From: Candidatus Hinthialibacter antarcticus
GTDB taxonomy: Bacteria; Hinthialibacterota; Hinthialibacteria; Hinthialibacterales; Hinthialibacteraceae
DNA: 64,000 nt
Assembly: GCA_030765645.1 (NCBI GenBank)
Contig: JAVCCE010000011.1
Span: 62,001-126,000 of the forward strand
Reading direction: 5' to 3'
Below are positions 7,799 to 16,367 of this stretch, piece after piece; positions within the stretch are counted from its first letter, which is position 1; each line of letters opens with the position of its first letter. The translations under genes and the position numbers were made by a program. A model generated the notes under the pieces. The model saw only the letters and a list, made by a program, of their open reading frames with translations. It searched no databases and was not told the DNA's origin.

Positions 7799-9274
7799 AT
7801 GAAGGTTTTAAAAAATTATGTTAACGGACAATGGGTAAACGCCGAATCCAGCGATACGATAGACGTCATCAATCCAAGTACCGGCGAAATTCTAGCCAAA
7901 AGCCCTCTTTCAAATTTGAATGATGCGAACGGCGCGATATCTGCTGCAGCTGCGGCGTTTCCCTCCTGGAGCCAGACTTCGGTTTCAACACGCGTCCAGC
8001 CATTGTTTAAACTGGCTGAATTGATTCGTGAAAATCTGCAAGAGATTGCTCGCGTCCTTGTCGCTGAAATGGGCAAGTCGACGGTGGACGCCGTCGCGGA
8101 ACTCAAGCGTACGTTAGAAAATTGCGAAGTCGCTTGTGGAATGCCCGTGTTGATGCAAGGCGACAAACTGGTCGGATGTTCTGCGGGTATCGACGGTGAA
8201 GTGCTTCGCGTTCCGCTGGGCGTTTTTACCATGATCGCGCCGTTTAACTTTCCCGCGATGGTGCCCTTCTGGTTTATTCCCTATGCGCTTGGATCAGGAA
8301 ACACATACGTCATAAAGCCTTCGCCGCAGGTTCCGATGACGATGGCGTACCTTGCCGAATTAATTGATCAATCCGGCTTTCCCCCCGGCGTTTTTAATTT
8401 GGTGAATGGAGACCGGACCGTCGCAGACGCATTCATTGAGCACCCGGAAGTGAAGGGAGTCTCGATTGTTGGATCATCCGCAACCTGTCAGGCGGTCGCG
8501 GAAAAATGCGTCCATCATAACAAGCGGTTTCAAGCGATGGGCGGCGCCAAAAACCACTTGGTCATCATGCCCGATGCGAAAATTGACGACGTGATCCGTA
8601 ATATGGTTACTTCCTGTTATGGATGCGCAGGTCAACGCTGCATGGCGTCGTCTGCGATTGTTGCTGTCGGCGATGAAATGTATAACGATGTCTGCGAGCG
8701 ATTTATTGAAGACTCTAAAAACGTAATCGTTGGAAATCCATTAGACCCGGCCTATCTAAACGAACCCATGCTCATGGGGCCTGTCATTTCTGAAAAGGCA
8801 ATGAATTTCATTCTGCAAATGATTGATACTGGCGTGAAAGAAGGCGCGACCTTAGCCTTGGATGGTCGGAATATCTCGATACCAAACGGCGGGAAAGGCC
8901 ACTACATAGGGCCAACGGTTTTCACTGACGTAAAGCCGGGTATGGAAATTCACAAGACTGAAATCTTCGGCCCGGTCGTCGTCATACTTAAAGCGCAATC
9001 GCTGCAAGATGCGATCAAGATTCTCAACAGCCATAAGTATGGAAACGGCGCGTCGATCTACACGCAAAACGGTTTCTATGCCCGTGAGTTCAAGTTGAAA
9101 GTCGAATGCGGGATGATCGGCGTGAACGTCGGCATTCCGGCGCCGGTTGCTTATTTACCGTTTGGCGGCATGAAAGCGTCTCAGTTCTCGCACATCAAAG
9201 CGCAAGGTAAGGCAGTGGTTAATTTCTTCACTGACGACCGCATTGTGACGGAACGCTATTGGCCTGAAGTTTAA
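7799..9274 (+). CDS. iolA: CoA-acylating (methyl)malonate-semialdehyde dehydrogenase
   Basis: The enzyme oxidises malonate semialdehyde to acetyl-CoA and CO2 with NAD and CoA, the last step of inositol breakdown. The 491-residue product is a full-length aldehyde dehydrogenase of the MmsA/IolA group. The segment APFNFPAMVPFW and the catalytic Cys281 in CAGQRCMASS are characteristic of that group. ATG 7799 has an AAGGGAGAG site eight bases away, so the upstream TTG at 7793 is unlikely. It is followed 54 bases later by a flavoprotein gene. An alternative role in valine catabolism is possible but less likely in this context. Confidence 0.88.
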   Translation: MKVLKNYVNGQWVNAESSDTIDVINPSTGEILAKSPLSNLNDANGAISAAAAAFPSWSQTSVSTRVQPLFKLAELIRENLQEIARVLVAEMGKSTVDAVAELKRTLENCEVACGMPVLMQGDKLVGCSAGIDGEVLRVPLGVFTMIAPFNFPAMVPFWFIPYALGSGNTYVIKPSPQVPMTMAYLAELIDQSGFPPGVFNLVNGDRTVADAFIEHPEVKGVSIVGSSATCQAVAEKCVHHNKRFQAMGGAKNHLVIMPDAKIDDVIRNMVTSCYGCAGQRCMASSAIVAVGDEMYNDVCERFIEDSKNVIVGNPLDPAYLNEPMLMGPVISEKAMNFILQMIDTGVKEGATLALDGRNISIPNGGKGHYIGPTVFTDVKPGMEIHKTEIFGPVVVILKAQSLQDAIKILNSHKYGNGASIYTQNGFYAREFKLKVECGMIGVNVGIPAPVAYLPFGGMKASQFSHIKAQGKAVVNFFTDDRIVTERYWPEV

Positions 9275-9328
9275 ATTGATTCAATTTCGGATCAGCATTA
9301 CCAAATACGACAACGATAGGAGAATCCG

Positions 9329-9904
9329 ATGAAAGTAATCGCAATCAATGGCAGCGCCCGCAAAGACGGCAATACAGCGATTTTGGTAAATTACGTCTTA
9401 CGCGAATTGGAATCAGAGGGCATAGATGGAGAGATGATTCAACTTTCAGGGCGCGCCATTCGCGGGTGTATGGCTTGTTATCAGTGTTTTGAAAAAAAAG
9501 ACCAACGTTGTTCTAACAAGAGCGACATCGTCAATGAGTGTATTGAGAAAATCATCGAAGCGGATGGAGTGATTCTGGCGTCTCCAACCTATTTTTCAGA
9601 CGTCACCGCCGAACTGAAAGCCTTGATCGACAGAGCGGGGCTGGTCGCAATCGCGAACGGTAATTTATTCAAGCGAAAAGTTAGCGCTGCCGTGATTGCT
9701 GTCCGCCGGGGCGGGGAAATTCACGCTTTTGATACCATTAATCATTTCTATCTTCAAAGTGAAATGATTGTCCCCGGTTCGATTTATTGGAACATGGGCT
9801 TCGGCTTAGATCAGGGCGAAGTCGAAAGCGATGAGGAAGGCATTCGCACAATGAAAACGCTTGGGCAAAACATGGCATGGTTGATGAAAAAAATTCAGGC
9901 TTGA
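9329..9904 (+). CDS. Iron-sulfur flavoprotein of the NADPH-dependent FMN reductase family
   Basis: This 191-residue flavodoxin-like protein begins with the FMN phosphate loop NGSARKDGNT (residues 7-16). C47, C50, C53 and C61 (GCMACYQC...RC) form the compact cluster motif of archaeal and bacterial iron-sulfur flavoproteins, which bind a 4Fe-4S centre next to FMN. It probably acts as a cytoplasmic electron carrier or quinone/oxidant reductase. A GGAG site precedes the ATG. It is in an apparent operon with iolA, but no step of the known inositol pathway requires it. Confidence 0.78.
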   Translation: MKVIAINGSARKDGNTAILVNYVLRELESEGIDGEMIQLSGRAIRGCMACYQCFEKKDQRCSNKSDIVNECIEKIIEADGVILASPTYFSDVTAELKALIDRAGLVAIANGNLFKRKVSAAVIAVRRGGEIHAFDTINHFYLQSEMIVPGSIYWNMGFGLDQGEVESDEEGIRTMKTLGQNMAWLMKKIQA

Positions 9905-9926
9905 TGATTGAAAATCAGGCTAAAAA

Positions 9927-9957
9927 ACGGGCCAACCATTTTCAATGGCTGGCCCGT
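9927..9957. terminator. Intrinsic terminator between the flavoprotein gene and iolD
   Basis: ACGGGCCA (9927-9934) pairs with TGGCCCGT (9950-9957). After one mismatch the stem continues with CCATT/AATGG around a 3-base loop. A run of A on the left becomes a U tract for leftward transcription, so it serves iolD best, while the rightward transcript also ends here. Confidence 0.8.
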
Positions 9958-9983
9958 TGTATATTCAGAAGGCAAGTATCGGT

Positions 9984-11855
9984 TTATAGGAAATATTTTT
10001 CCTTCTTCACCATTTCTTCATAATTCTTTCTTGCTTCTTGAATGCTTTCCATTCCAGAGACTTCCGGCACAGCAACATCCCACCAGGAATTGTAGCCCGG
10101 CACATAGATCGCAGGGTTCACCTCAATCGCAATCATCGTCGTTTTATCGAAGGTTTTCGCTTTTTTCAACGCCTGGATGATTTCTTCTTTTGTGTTTGCT
10201 TTGATTACATTCGCGCCCAGGCTGGCGGCGTTGGCGGCAAAATCAATCGGCAGGTCTTCGCCAGTTAATAGACCCGACTGCGCATCACGGAACTTAAACT
10301 GGTTGCCGAATTCATGGCTTCCGCAGGCTTTTGCCAGGCCGCGGATACAGTTGAATCCGTGGTTGTCTAAGAACACGAGAGTGATTTTGTAGCCTTCTTG
10401 AATCGACGTAACGATTTCATTGCAGAGCATCAGGTAGGAACCATCGCCGATCATGACATAAACTTCACCATCTGGGTTGGCCATCTTGACGCCTAAGCCG
10501 CCAGCGATTTCATACCCCATGCAAGAATACCCATATTCCAGGTGATAGCCCTTGTGAGATTTGGTTCGCCAGAGTTTATGCAAGTCGCCCGGCAAACCAC
10601 CCGCTGCGCAAACCATGACATCGTTTGGCCCGGCGAAATTGGTTACGGCGCCGATTACTTCGCCCTGGCTAATGAAAGGTGCGTCAAGCGAAAACAGGCG
10701 ATCTTCTTCTTTGCGCCAATCTGAAATGAGTTCGCCAATTTCTTGAACGTACGTCGCATTCGGCTTGACGCCTTCGCTTTTGAGAGCAGACGTTAAATCT
10801 TCCAGGCCGGCTTTCGCGTCGCAGATCAACGGCAATGCGGAATGCTTATAAGCGTCAAAAGACGTAATGTTCATCCCGATAAAACGAACGTCGGGGTTCT
10901 GCCATTGCGTCTTGGATGCGGTGGTAAAGTCACTTAAACGGGTTCCAACATTGATAACCAGATCGGCTTCAAGCGCAATTTTATTTGCCGCCGAGGTGCC
11001 GGTGACGCCGAGTGCGCCAAGATTCATCGGTTGGTCCCAGATCAGCGACCCTTTTCCTGCTTGCGTCTCGCCGACGGGAATTCCAAAGGCGTCACAAAAC
11101 GCCAACAGTTCAGCGCAAGCGTCAGAGTAGAGAACGCCGCCGCCCGCAACAACCATGGGGCGTTTGCTTTCTTTGATCCATTGGACTGCCTGTTTAAGAA
11201 TTGGTTCTTCTGGACGAGGGCGCGGAATGTGATAGACGCGCTTGCGGAAAAACTCTTCAGGATAGTCAAAGGTCTCGGTTTGAACATCCTGCGGAATGGC
11301 AATGGTAACCGTTCCCGTTTCCGCCGGACTGGTCAGTACGCGCATTGCTTCTGGCAGCGCAGTAATAATCTGGTCGGGACGGTTGATGCGGTCCCAATAT
11401 TTGCTGACAGGTTTGAAGCAGTCGTTGACTGACATGTCTTGCGAATGCGGTGATTCTAATTGTTGCAAGACCGGGCCGACGTTACGCTTCGCAAAGATAT
11501 CGCCCGGCAACAATAGTACGGGAATGCGGTTGATGGTTGCCGTCGCGGCGCCCGTAAGCATATTGGTTGCGCCAGGGCCGATAGAACTGGTACAAATAAA
11601 TGTTTTTAAGCGGCGGTTTTGTTTAGCGAACGCGGTCGCGGTGTGGACCATGCCTTGCTCGTTGCGACATTGGTAATAACGAAGATCGTCTTTATATTCT
11701 TCCAGCGCCAGCCCCAGCCCGGCGACCATCCCGTGTCCAAAAATGCCGAAAATGCCTTCAAAAAACCGGTTTTCGACTCCATCACGTTCTACATACTGAT
11801 TGCTTAGAAATTTGACCATCGCCTGCGCCATCGTCAATCGGCGTGTTTGACTCAT
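9984..11855 (-). CDS. iolD: 3D-(3,5/4)-trihydroxycyclohexane-1,2-dione acylhydrolase
   Basis: IolD is the thiamine-diphosphate-dependent ring-opening enzyme of inositol breakdown, giving 5-deoxy-glucuronate. The 623-residue product has the three-domain layout of ThDP enzymes: an N-terminal pyrimidine-binding domain with NEQGMVHTATAF, a central domain (VVAGGGVLYSDA), and a C-terminal domain with the cofactor motif GDGSYLMLCNEI. The length is close to the roughly 637 residues of Bacillus IolD. ATG 11855 is chosen for its AAGGGGAG site, so a 14-codon upstream extension is unlikely. It is transcribed alone, leftward, between two rightward groups of the same pathway. Confidence 0.92.
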   Translation of the reverse strand: MSQTRRLTMAQAMVKFLSNQYVERDGVENRFFEGIFGIFGHGMVAGLGLALEEYKDDLRYYQCRNEQGMVHTATAFAKQNRRLKTFICTSSIGPGATNMLTGAATATINRIPVLLLPGDIFAKRNVGPVLQQLESPHSQDMSVNDCFKPVSKYWDRINRPDQIITALPEAMRVLTSPAETGTVTIAIPQDVQTETFDYPEEFFRKRVYHIPRPRPEEPILKQAVQWIKESKRPMVVAGGGVLYSDACAELLAFCDAFGIPVGETQAGKGSLIWDQPMNLGALGVTGTSAANKIALEADLVINVGTRLSDFTTASKTQWQNPDVRFIGMNITSFDAYKHSALPLICDAKAGLEDLTSALKSEGVKPNATYVQEIGELISDWRKEEDRLFSLDAPFISQGEVIGAVTNFAGPNDVMVCAAGGLPGDLHKLWRTKSHKGYHLEYGYSCMGYEIAGGLGVKMANPDGEVYVMIGDGSYLMLCNEIVTSIQEGYKITLVFLDNHGFNCIRGLAKACGSHEFGNQFKFRDAQSGLLTGEDLPIDFAANAASLGANVIKANTKEEIIQALKKAKTFDKTTMIAIEVNPAIYVPGYNSWWDVAVPEVSGMESIQEARKNYEEMVKKEKYFL

Positions 11856-12282
11856 TAGAGACTCCCCTTTCGTACTCCTATCAAAATTTAAACTCATGTG
11901 CGCACAATTTGTACTGTAACGTAACTGTAGCGGTTCCTTAATTTTGGTTTGTATAAAACAAAGATCATATCACATTTAGTAAGTATATATTAAAAAGTTA
12001 ACAGATTATAAAGGGACAATCAAAAAAAATGTGCGCCGTCTTACGATAAAACCTATCCGCCGCTATGCGTCTTATACGGGATCAATAATACTGAGTATTT
12101 ACTGACTGCCCCTAACCAAAGTTGATTTTTGTGAGAAGTTATGAGATGATGGGCGACTTAGTAGGGTAGATTTGATTCCACTTTCATCGACGCGCCTTCG
12201 GCCTGTTATTTTATTCAGGAAATATCCATCAATATTTACCAGGAGATATTCCTTATATGTTTTGGGGTGTGCATAACACTAA
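11856..12282. other. Divergent control region between iolD and the inositol transporter genes
   Basis: This 427-base region has no convincing protein gene. It contains a 10-bp perfect palindrome TGTGCGCACA at 11897-11906, 42 bases upstream of iolD, which could be an operator. On the minus strand a perfect TATAAT reads from 12010 to 12005, but without a good -35 box. A 9-codon ORF (12257-12286) preceded by AGGAGA at 12241-12246 ends with an ATGA overlap on the permease start and may couple its translation. Confidence 0.4.
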
Positions 12283-13254
12283 ATGATGAAGAATATGAAG
12301 CAAATATCTCTGCCGCCGCTGCAATTTTCCCGGTGGCTTGGCCCATTTTCCGCACTTTTTGTTTTGTGCGTAAGCCTTTGGATTGCCACGCCGCACTTTC
12401 TAACCGTTTCTAATCTGACCAATGTCGCCCAACAATCGTCAATCAATGCGATTATTTCGATTGGAATGACCTTTGTCATCCTTACGGCAGGCATCGACCT
12501 TTCAGTCGGATCAGTCCTTGCATTCGTGGGTGTCGTCTTGGCAAGTGCGCTCCATACGGATATGCCGCTGGCAATTGCAATTCCAATTGCGCTCATCGTG
12601 GGTACCGCCGCCGGAGCGCTCAACGGCGTCTTGATCAGTTGGGGAAAGTTACCTCCGTTTATTGTTACGCTTGGGATGATGAGCGTTGCGAGAAGCGCCG
12701 CTCTGGTCGTCACTGGCGGTAGGCCCATTTCAGGCTTCTCACAAGAATTTCGCGATATATCAAACGGCTATTTTTTGTTCATGCCGATACCGGTCGCTAT
12801 TATGATTGTGCTTTATATCATCGCGTACATTATTCTCACGAAAACCCGCTTCGGACGCAGCACGTTCGCAATCGGCGGCAGTGAATCCGCGGCCTATCTT
12901 TCCGGCATTAATGTGAAATTTCAAAAGTTGATCGTATACGCTTTATCAGGATTGACGTGCGCCGTCGCTGCGATTCTGCTTACTTCCCGCTTGAATTCCG
13001 CCCAACCTCTGGCAGGAATTAATTATGAATTAGACGCCATCGCTGCGACCGTCATCGGTGGGACCAGTTTGATGGGCGGCGAAGGAAGCATCAGCGGTAC
13101 GCTGATTGGAGCACTCATTATTCAAGTGTTGCGAAACGGGTTGAATCTGCTCGAAATCTCATCCAACTTTCACAATATTGTTATCGGCAGCGTTATTATT
13201 ATTGCCGCTTTATTGGATACCTATTTGAAATCGAAATCAAGAAAATCCAGTTAG
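12283..13254 (+). CDS. RbsC-type ABC sugar transporter permease, probable inositol uptake
   Basis: This 323-residue polytopic protein belongs to the ribose/xylose/inositol permease family. It has about eight to ten membrane segments and the family signature GIDLSVGSVLAFVGV near residues 69-83. The cytoplasmic coupling loop near residues 195-215 (GGSESAAYLSGINV) faces the missing ATPase. The stop overlaps the ribosome site of the next gene, a sugar-binding lipoprotein. No RbsA-type ATP-binding gene lies before or after it, so the ATPase must be supplied from elsewhere. The start at 12283 has no close Shine-Dalgarno and may depend on the overlapping 9-codon leader. Confidence 0.85.
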   Translation: MMKNMKQISLPPLQFSRWLGPFSALFVLCVSLWIATPHFLTVSNLTNVAQQSSINAIISIGMTFVILTAGIDLSVGSVLAFVGVVLASALHTDMPLAIAIPIALIVGTAAGALNGVLISWGKLPPFIVTLGMMSVARSAALVVTGGRPISGFSQEFRDISNGYFLFMPIPVAIMIVLYIIAYIILTKTRFGRSTFAIGGSESAAYLSGINVKFQKLIVYALSGLTCAVAAILLTSRLNSAQPLAGINYELDAIAATVIGGTSLMGGEGSISGTLIGALIIQVLRNGLNLLEISSNFHNIVIGSVIIIAALLDTYLKSKSRKSS

Positions 13255-13263
13255 GGGATCAAG

Positions 13264-14223
13264 ATGAAACAATGGACTTTTGCCGTCATTATTGGATTAT
13301 GCGTAGTCTGCGCCCTTGTCGGATGCAATCGCCAAACCGGGCCGGTTGGAACAAAAGAATACCGTATCGGTTTTGTGATGAAGACGCTGAACAATCCATT
13401 TTTCATCCGTATGGAAGAAGGAGCGAAACAGGCGGCGGATGAGTTAAATATTGAATTGGTCGTCCAGGCGGCTGATCGTGAAATAGACGTAGAGCGCCAG
13501 ATGCAGATCATCGAAAATATGATCGAGACAAAAATTGACGCTCTGTGCATCACGCCGAGCGGCTCCCGCGAAGTCGTGACGGCAATCGCGAAAGCAAACG
13601 CAGCCAATATCCCTGTTCTGATTGTTGACACGAAAGTGGATGAACAAACCGCAAAAGACATGAATGTGAGTTACCTTACGTTCATCGGTTCCGATAATTA
13701 CCAAGGCGGTTTTTTGGCTGGGCAGTATTTTGGTGAGAAATATCAAGGCAAAACCGAACTGGCAATTTTGGAAGGCATCCCCGGACATGAAACCCACGAT
13801 TCCCGCTTACAGGGATTTCTGGATGGCATCAAAGGTTTTCCTCAGTTAAAAGTCGTCACCTCACAACCCGCGAATACCGAACGCGACCAGGGATTTAACG
13901 TGTTTCAAAATATCTTGCAAACCTATCCAGAAGTCAAAGCGCTATTTTGTACAAATGACATGATGGCGTTGGGGGCGGTCGAAGCCATATCCGCCGCAGG
14001 CAAAGAAGGCGAAATTGCTGTGATTGGTTTTGATGCGGTCGAAGAAGCGCGTAAGGCGATTCGCGAAGGCCGCATGGAAGGTTCCATCGCGCAGTCGCCG
14101 GATGAAATGGGGCGCGTCGCGGTTGAGAGCGCCGTTAAGTCTTTGAAAGGCGAAACAATCGCAGAAGTGTTGCCTGTTAAGATTGAATTGATTACCAAAG
14201 AGAATGTTGATCTTGCGAAATAA
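13264..14223 (+). CDS. Periplasmic sugar-binding lipoprotein of the RbsB/IbpA type
   Basis: This 319-residue type I periplasmic binding protein feeds the adjacent permease. The signal peptide ends in the lipobox LVGC with C21 as lipidation site. The mature part starts with YRIGFVMKTLNNPFF, as in ribose- and inositol-binding proteins, and contains FIGSDNYQGGFLAG and AVIGFDAVEEARKAI. An AGGGGATCAAG site overlaps the permease stop codon. Inositol as ligand is inferred from the neighbouring iol genes. Confidence 0.88.
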   Translation: MKQWTFAVIIGLCVVCALVGCNRQTGPVGTKEYRIGFVMKTLNNPFFIRMEEGAKQAADELNIELVVQAADREIDVERQMQIIENMIETKIDALCITPSGSREVVTAIAKANAANIPVLIVDTKVDEQTAKDMNVSYLTFIGSDNYQGGFLAGQYFGEKYQGKTELAILEGIPGHETHDSRLQGFLDGIKGFPQLKVVTSQPANTERDQGFNVFQNILQTYPEVKALFCTNDMMALGAVEAISAAGKEGEIAVIGFDAVEEARKAIREGRMEGSIAQSPDEMGRVAVESAVKSLKGETIAEVLPVKIELITKENVDLAK

Positions 14224-14256
14224 ATCGTAATCATGGATAGTGTTACGATTGTTTTT
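14223..14256 (+). terminator. Candidate intrinsic terminator or attenuator after the binding-protein gene
   Basis: AATCGTAA (14223-14230) pairs with TTACGATT (14243-14250) around a 12-base loop, followed by GTTTTT. It may reduce read-through from the transporter genes into iolE and iolG, which follow on the same strand. Confidence 0.5.
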
Positions 14257-14299
14257 GACAGCAATCTGAAATACACAGCGAAGGCGGGGGAATAAAGCA

Positions 14300-15202
14300 A
14301 TGTGTGCAATTCAAGTAGCGAATGCGCCTTGTTCATGGGGCGTACTTGAATTTAACCTGGAAGGCGAAGCCGCAGGATATTCAACCGTTCTCGACGAAAT
14401 GCTTCAGTCGAACTACGCCGGAACCGAATTAGGCGATTGGGGCTTTATGCCCACTGACCCCGATCTTCTGCGCCAGGAACTACAATCGCGAAATCTGGCC
14501 TTGCTGGGCGCCTTCGTCCCCGTCGCTCTGGTGAATCCTGACGCGCATCAAGACGGCGTTGCGACCGCGCTCAGAATCGCCAAATTGCTCGCCGCCGTAA
14601 ATGAATCGCCTTTCATCGTTCTTGCGGATGATAACGGGACCGTCGAAGCGCGTACGCAAAAAGCCGGACGCATTCAACCCGAAGACGGCCTCAGCGATGC
14701 GCAATGGAGCGTTTTCGCCCGTGGAGCGGATACCATTGCAAAGGCCGTAAAAGAAGAAACCGGCGTTCGCACTGTTTTTCACCATCATTGCGCTGGCTTT
14801 GTTGAAACGCCAGATGAAATCGAACGCCTGCTCTCTTTAACTGATCCCGAATCGCTTGGCTTGTGTTTTGATACGGGCCACTTCGAATATGGAGGCGGTA
14901 ACGCTGCGGAAGGCTTGAAGACGTTTGCAGACCGGATATGGCATGTTCATTTCAAAGACTGCCATCCCAAAATTGCCCGAAAAGCCTGCGAAGAACATCT
15001 CGATTATTTTAAAGCAGTGGGCAATGGCGTATTTTGTGAACTGGGTAAAGGGTCTGTTGATTTTCCGGCGGTGTTAAAAATCTTAAATGGCCTTGGCTAT
15101 GAAGATTGGATCGTCGTCGAACAGGACGTATTGCCTGGAATGGGAAGCCCGCTAGACAGTGCGCTTCGCAATCGCGAATATCTAAAATCACTTGGAATCT
15201 AA
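14300..15202 (+). CDS. iolE: 2-keto-myo-inositol dehydratase (IolE-type TIM barrel)
   Basis: IolE dehydrates scyllo-inosose to 3D-trihydroxycyclohexane-dione. The 300-residue product opens with NAPCSWGVLEF, typical of this sugar isomerase/epimerase-like family. The metal site is visible as H161-H163 with E169 (FHHHCAGFVET), D191 and H194 (CFDTGHFEYGGG), and the late HVHFKD motif. A GGGGGAA site precedes ATG 14300. It lies between the transporter and iolG. The assignment rests on family motifs plus context, since related barrels act on other sugars. Confidence 0.82.
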   Translation: MCAIQVANAPCSWGVLEFNLEGEAAGYSTVLDEMLQSNYAGTELGDWGFMPTDPDLLRQELQSRNLALLGAFVPVALVNPDAHQDGVATALRIAKLLAAVNESPFIVLADDNGTVEARTQKAGRIQPEDGLSDAQWSVFARGADTIAKAVKEETGVRTVFHHHCAGFVETPDEIERLLSLTDPESLGLCFDTGHFEYGGGNAAEGLKTFADRIWHVHFKDCHPKIARKACEEHLDYFKAVGNGVFCELGKGSVDFPAVLKILNGLGYEDWIVVEQDVLPGMGSPLDSALRNREYLKSLGI

Positions 15203-15270
15203 ACACGCCTGCATGAATACAACGTACAAACATAACGGTATCTACACCCACATAATCAAGGACAAGCGCC

Positions 15271-16281
15271 ATGAATACATCAAATAAAGTCAATGTTGGA
15301 GTCATAGGGACAGGCCGCATCGGAAGAGTTCACGCGGAGCATTTAGCCTACCGCATTTCCAATGCCCGCCTGGAAGCAATCTGCGACGTGAATTTTTCAT
15401 CCGCGCAGGAATGCGCCGCGCAATTGAATGTGAAAAATGTCTATGATTCAGCAGAGCCAATTTTAGCCGACGGCAAGATTGATGCGGTCGTCATTTGTTC
15501 ATCCACGAATACGCACGCACCCTTAATCGAACAGGCGGCGCAAGCGGGAAAACATGTGTTCTGCGAAAAGCCAATCGACTATGATCTCGCGCGAATTGAT
15601 CACGCCTTAAAAGTCGTAGAGCAATCAGGCGTCAAATTCATGGTGGGATTCAACCGCCGTTTTGATCCCAATTTTTTAGAAGTCCATCGTAAAATCACAA
15701 GCGGCGCCATTGGCGATCCCCAAATTTTAAAGATAACCAGCCGTGATCCGTCACCGCCTCCCATTGAGTATGTCAAAGTATCGGGCGGCATGTTTTTAGA
15801 TATGACCATCCATGATTTTGACATGGCCCGGTATCTGGTGGGCAGCGATATCACCGGGGTGTATGCCGCTGGTGGAGTACTCGTTGATCCACGCATTGGA
15901 GACGCAGGCGATATTGATACGGCGCTGATTACCCTGCATTTTTCCAATGGGGCCATCGGCGTGATTGATAACAGCCGACAGGCTGCTTACGGCTACGACC
16001 AGCGAGTTGAAGTTTTTGGGTCGGACGGTATGATCTCTGCTGAAAACAATACTCCAACCCGGACGCAAATCAGCAACAAGGACGGAATTCACTCGCCGTT
16101 GCCGCTTCATTTTTTCATGGACCGCTACATTGATTCGTACATTGAAGAAATGAGGCAGTTCATTGATTCAGTTGTGAATGATACGCCTCCTCCCGTTACG
16201 GGAATCGACGGACGCCAACCCGTCGAGATTGGGCTAGCGGCTCAACTGTCATTGAAAGAAAACCGTTTAGTCAATTTATAA
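15271..16281 (+). CDS. iolG: Inositol 2-dehydrogenase (Gfo/Idh/MocA family)
   Basis: This cytoplasmic NAD-dependent dehydrogenase starts the pathway by oxidising myo-inositol to scyllo-inosose. The 336-residue product has an N-terminal Rossmann domain (GVIGTGRIGRVHAEHL), the catalytic CEKPID motif with K100, and the sheet-domain signature GGMFLDMTIHDFDMARYL carrying the catalytic Asp and His. The length matches known IolG proteins. An AAGGACAAG site precedes the ATG. It closes the transporter-iolE-iolG group and lacks any export signal, unlike the oxidoreductase at 17951. Confidence 0.87.
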   Translation: MNTSNKVNVGVIGTGRIGRVHAEHLAYRISNARLEAICDVNFSSAQECAAQLNVKNVYDSAEPILADGKIDAVVICSSTNTHAPLIEQAAQAGKHVFCEKPIDYDLARIDHALKVVEQSGVKFMVGFNRRFDPNFLEVHRKITSGAIGDPQILKITSRDPSPPPIEYVKVSGGMFLDMTIHDFDMARYLVGSDITGVYAAGGVLVDPRIGDAGDIDTALITLHFSNGAIGVIDNSRQAAYGYDQRVEVFGSDGMISAENNTPTRTQISNKDGIHSPLPLHFFMDRYIDSYIEEMRQFIDSVVNDTPPPVTGIDGRQPVEIGLAAQLSLKENRLVNL

Positions 16282-16367
16282 ATGGGGCAATCAGCGCCGC
16301 GCGATTCTAAAACCTTGATCCAGATTGATTATGCAGGTTTATCAATAAACTGTATCGCGAAAGAATT

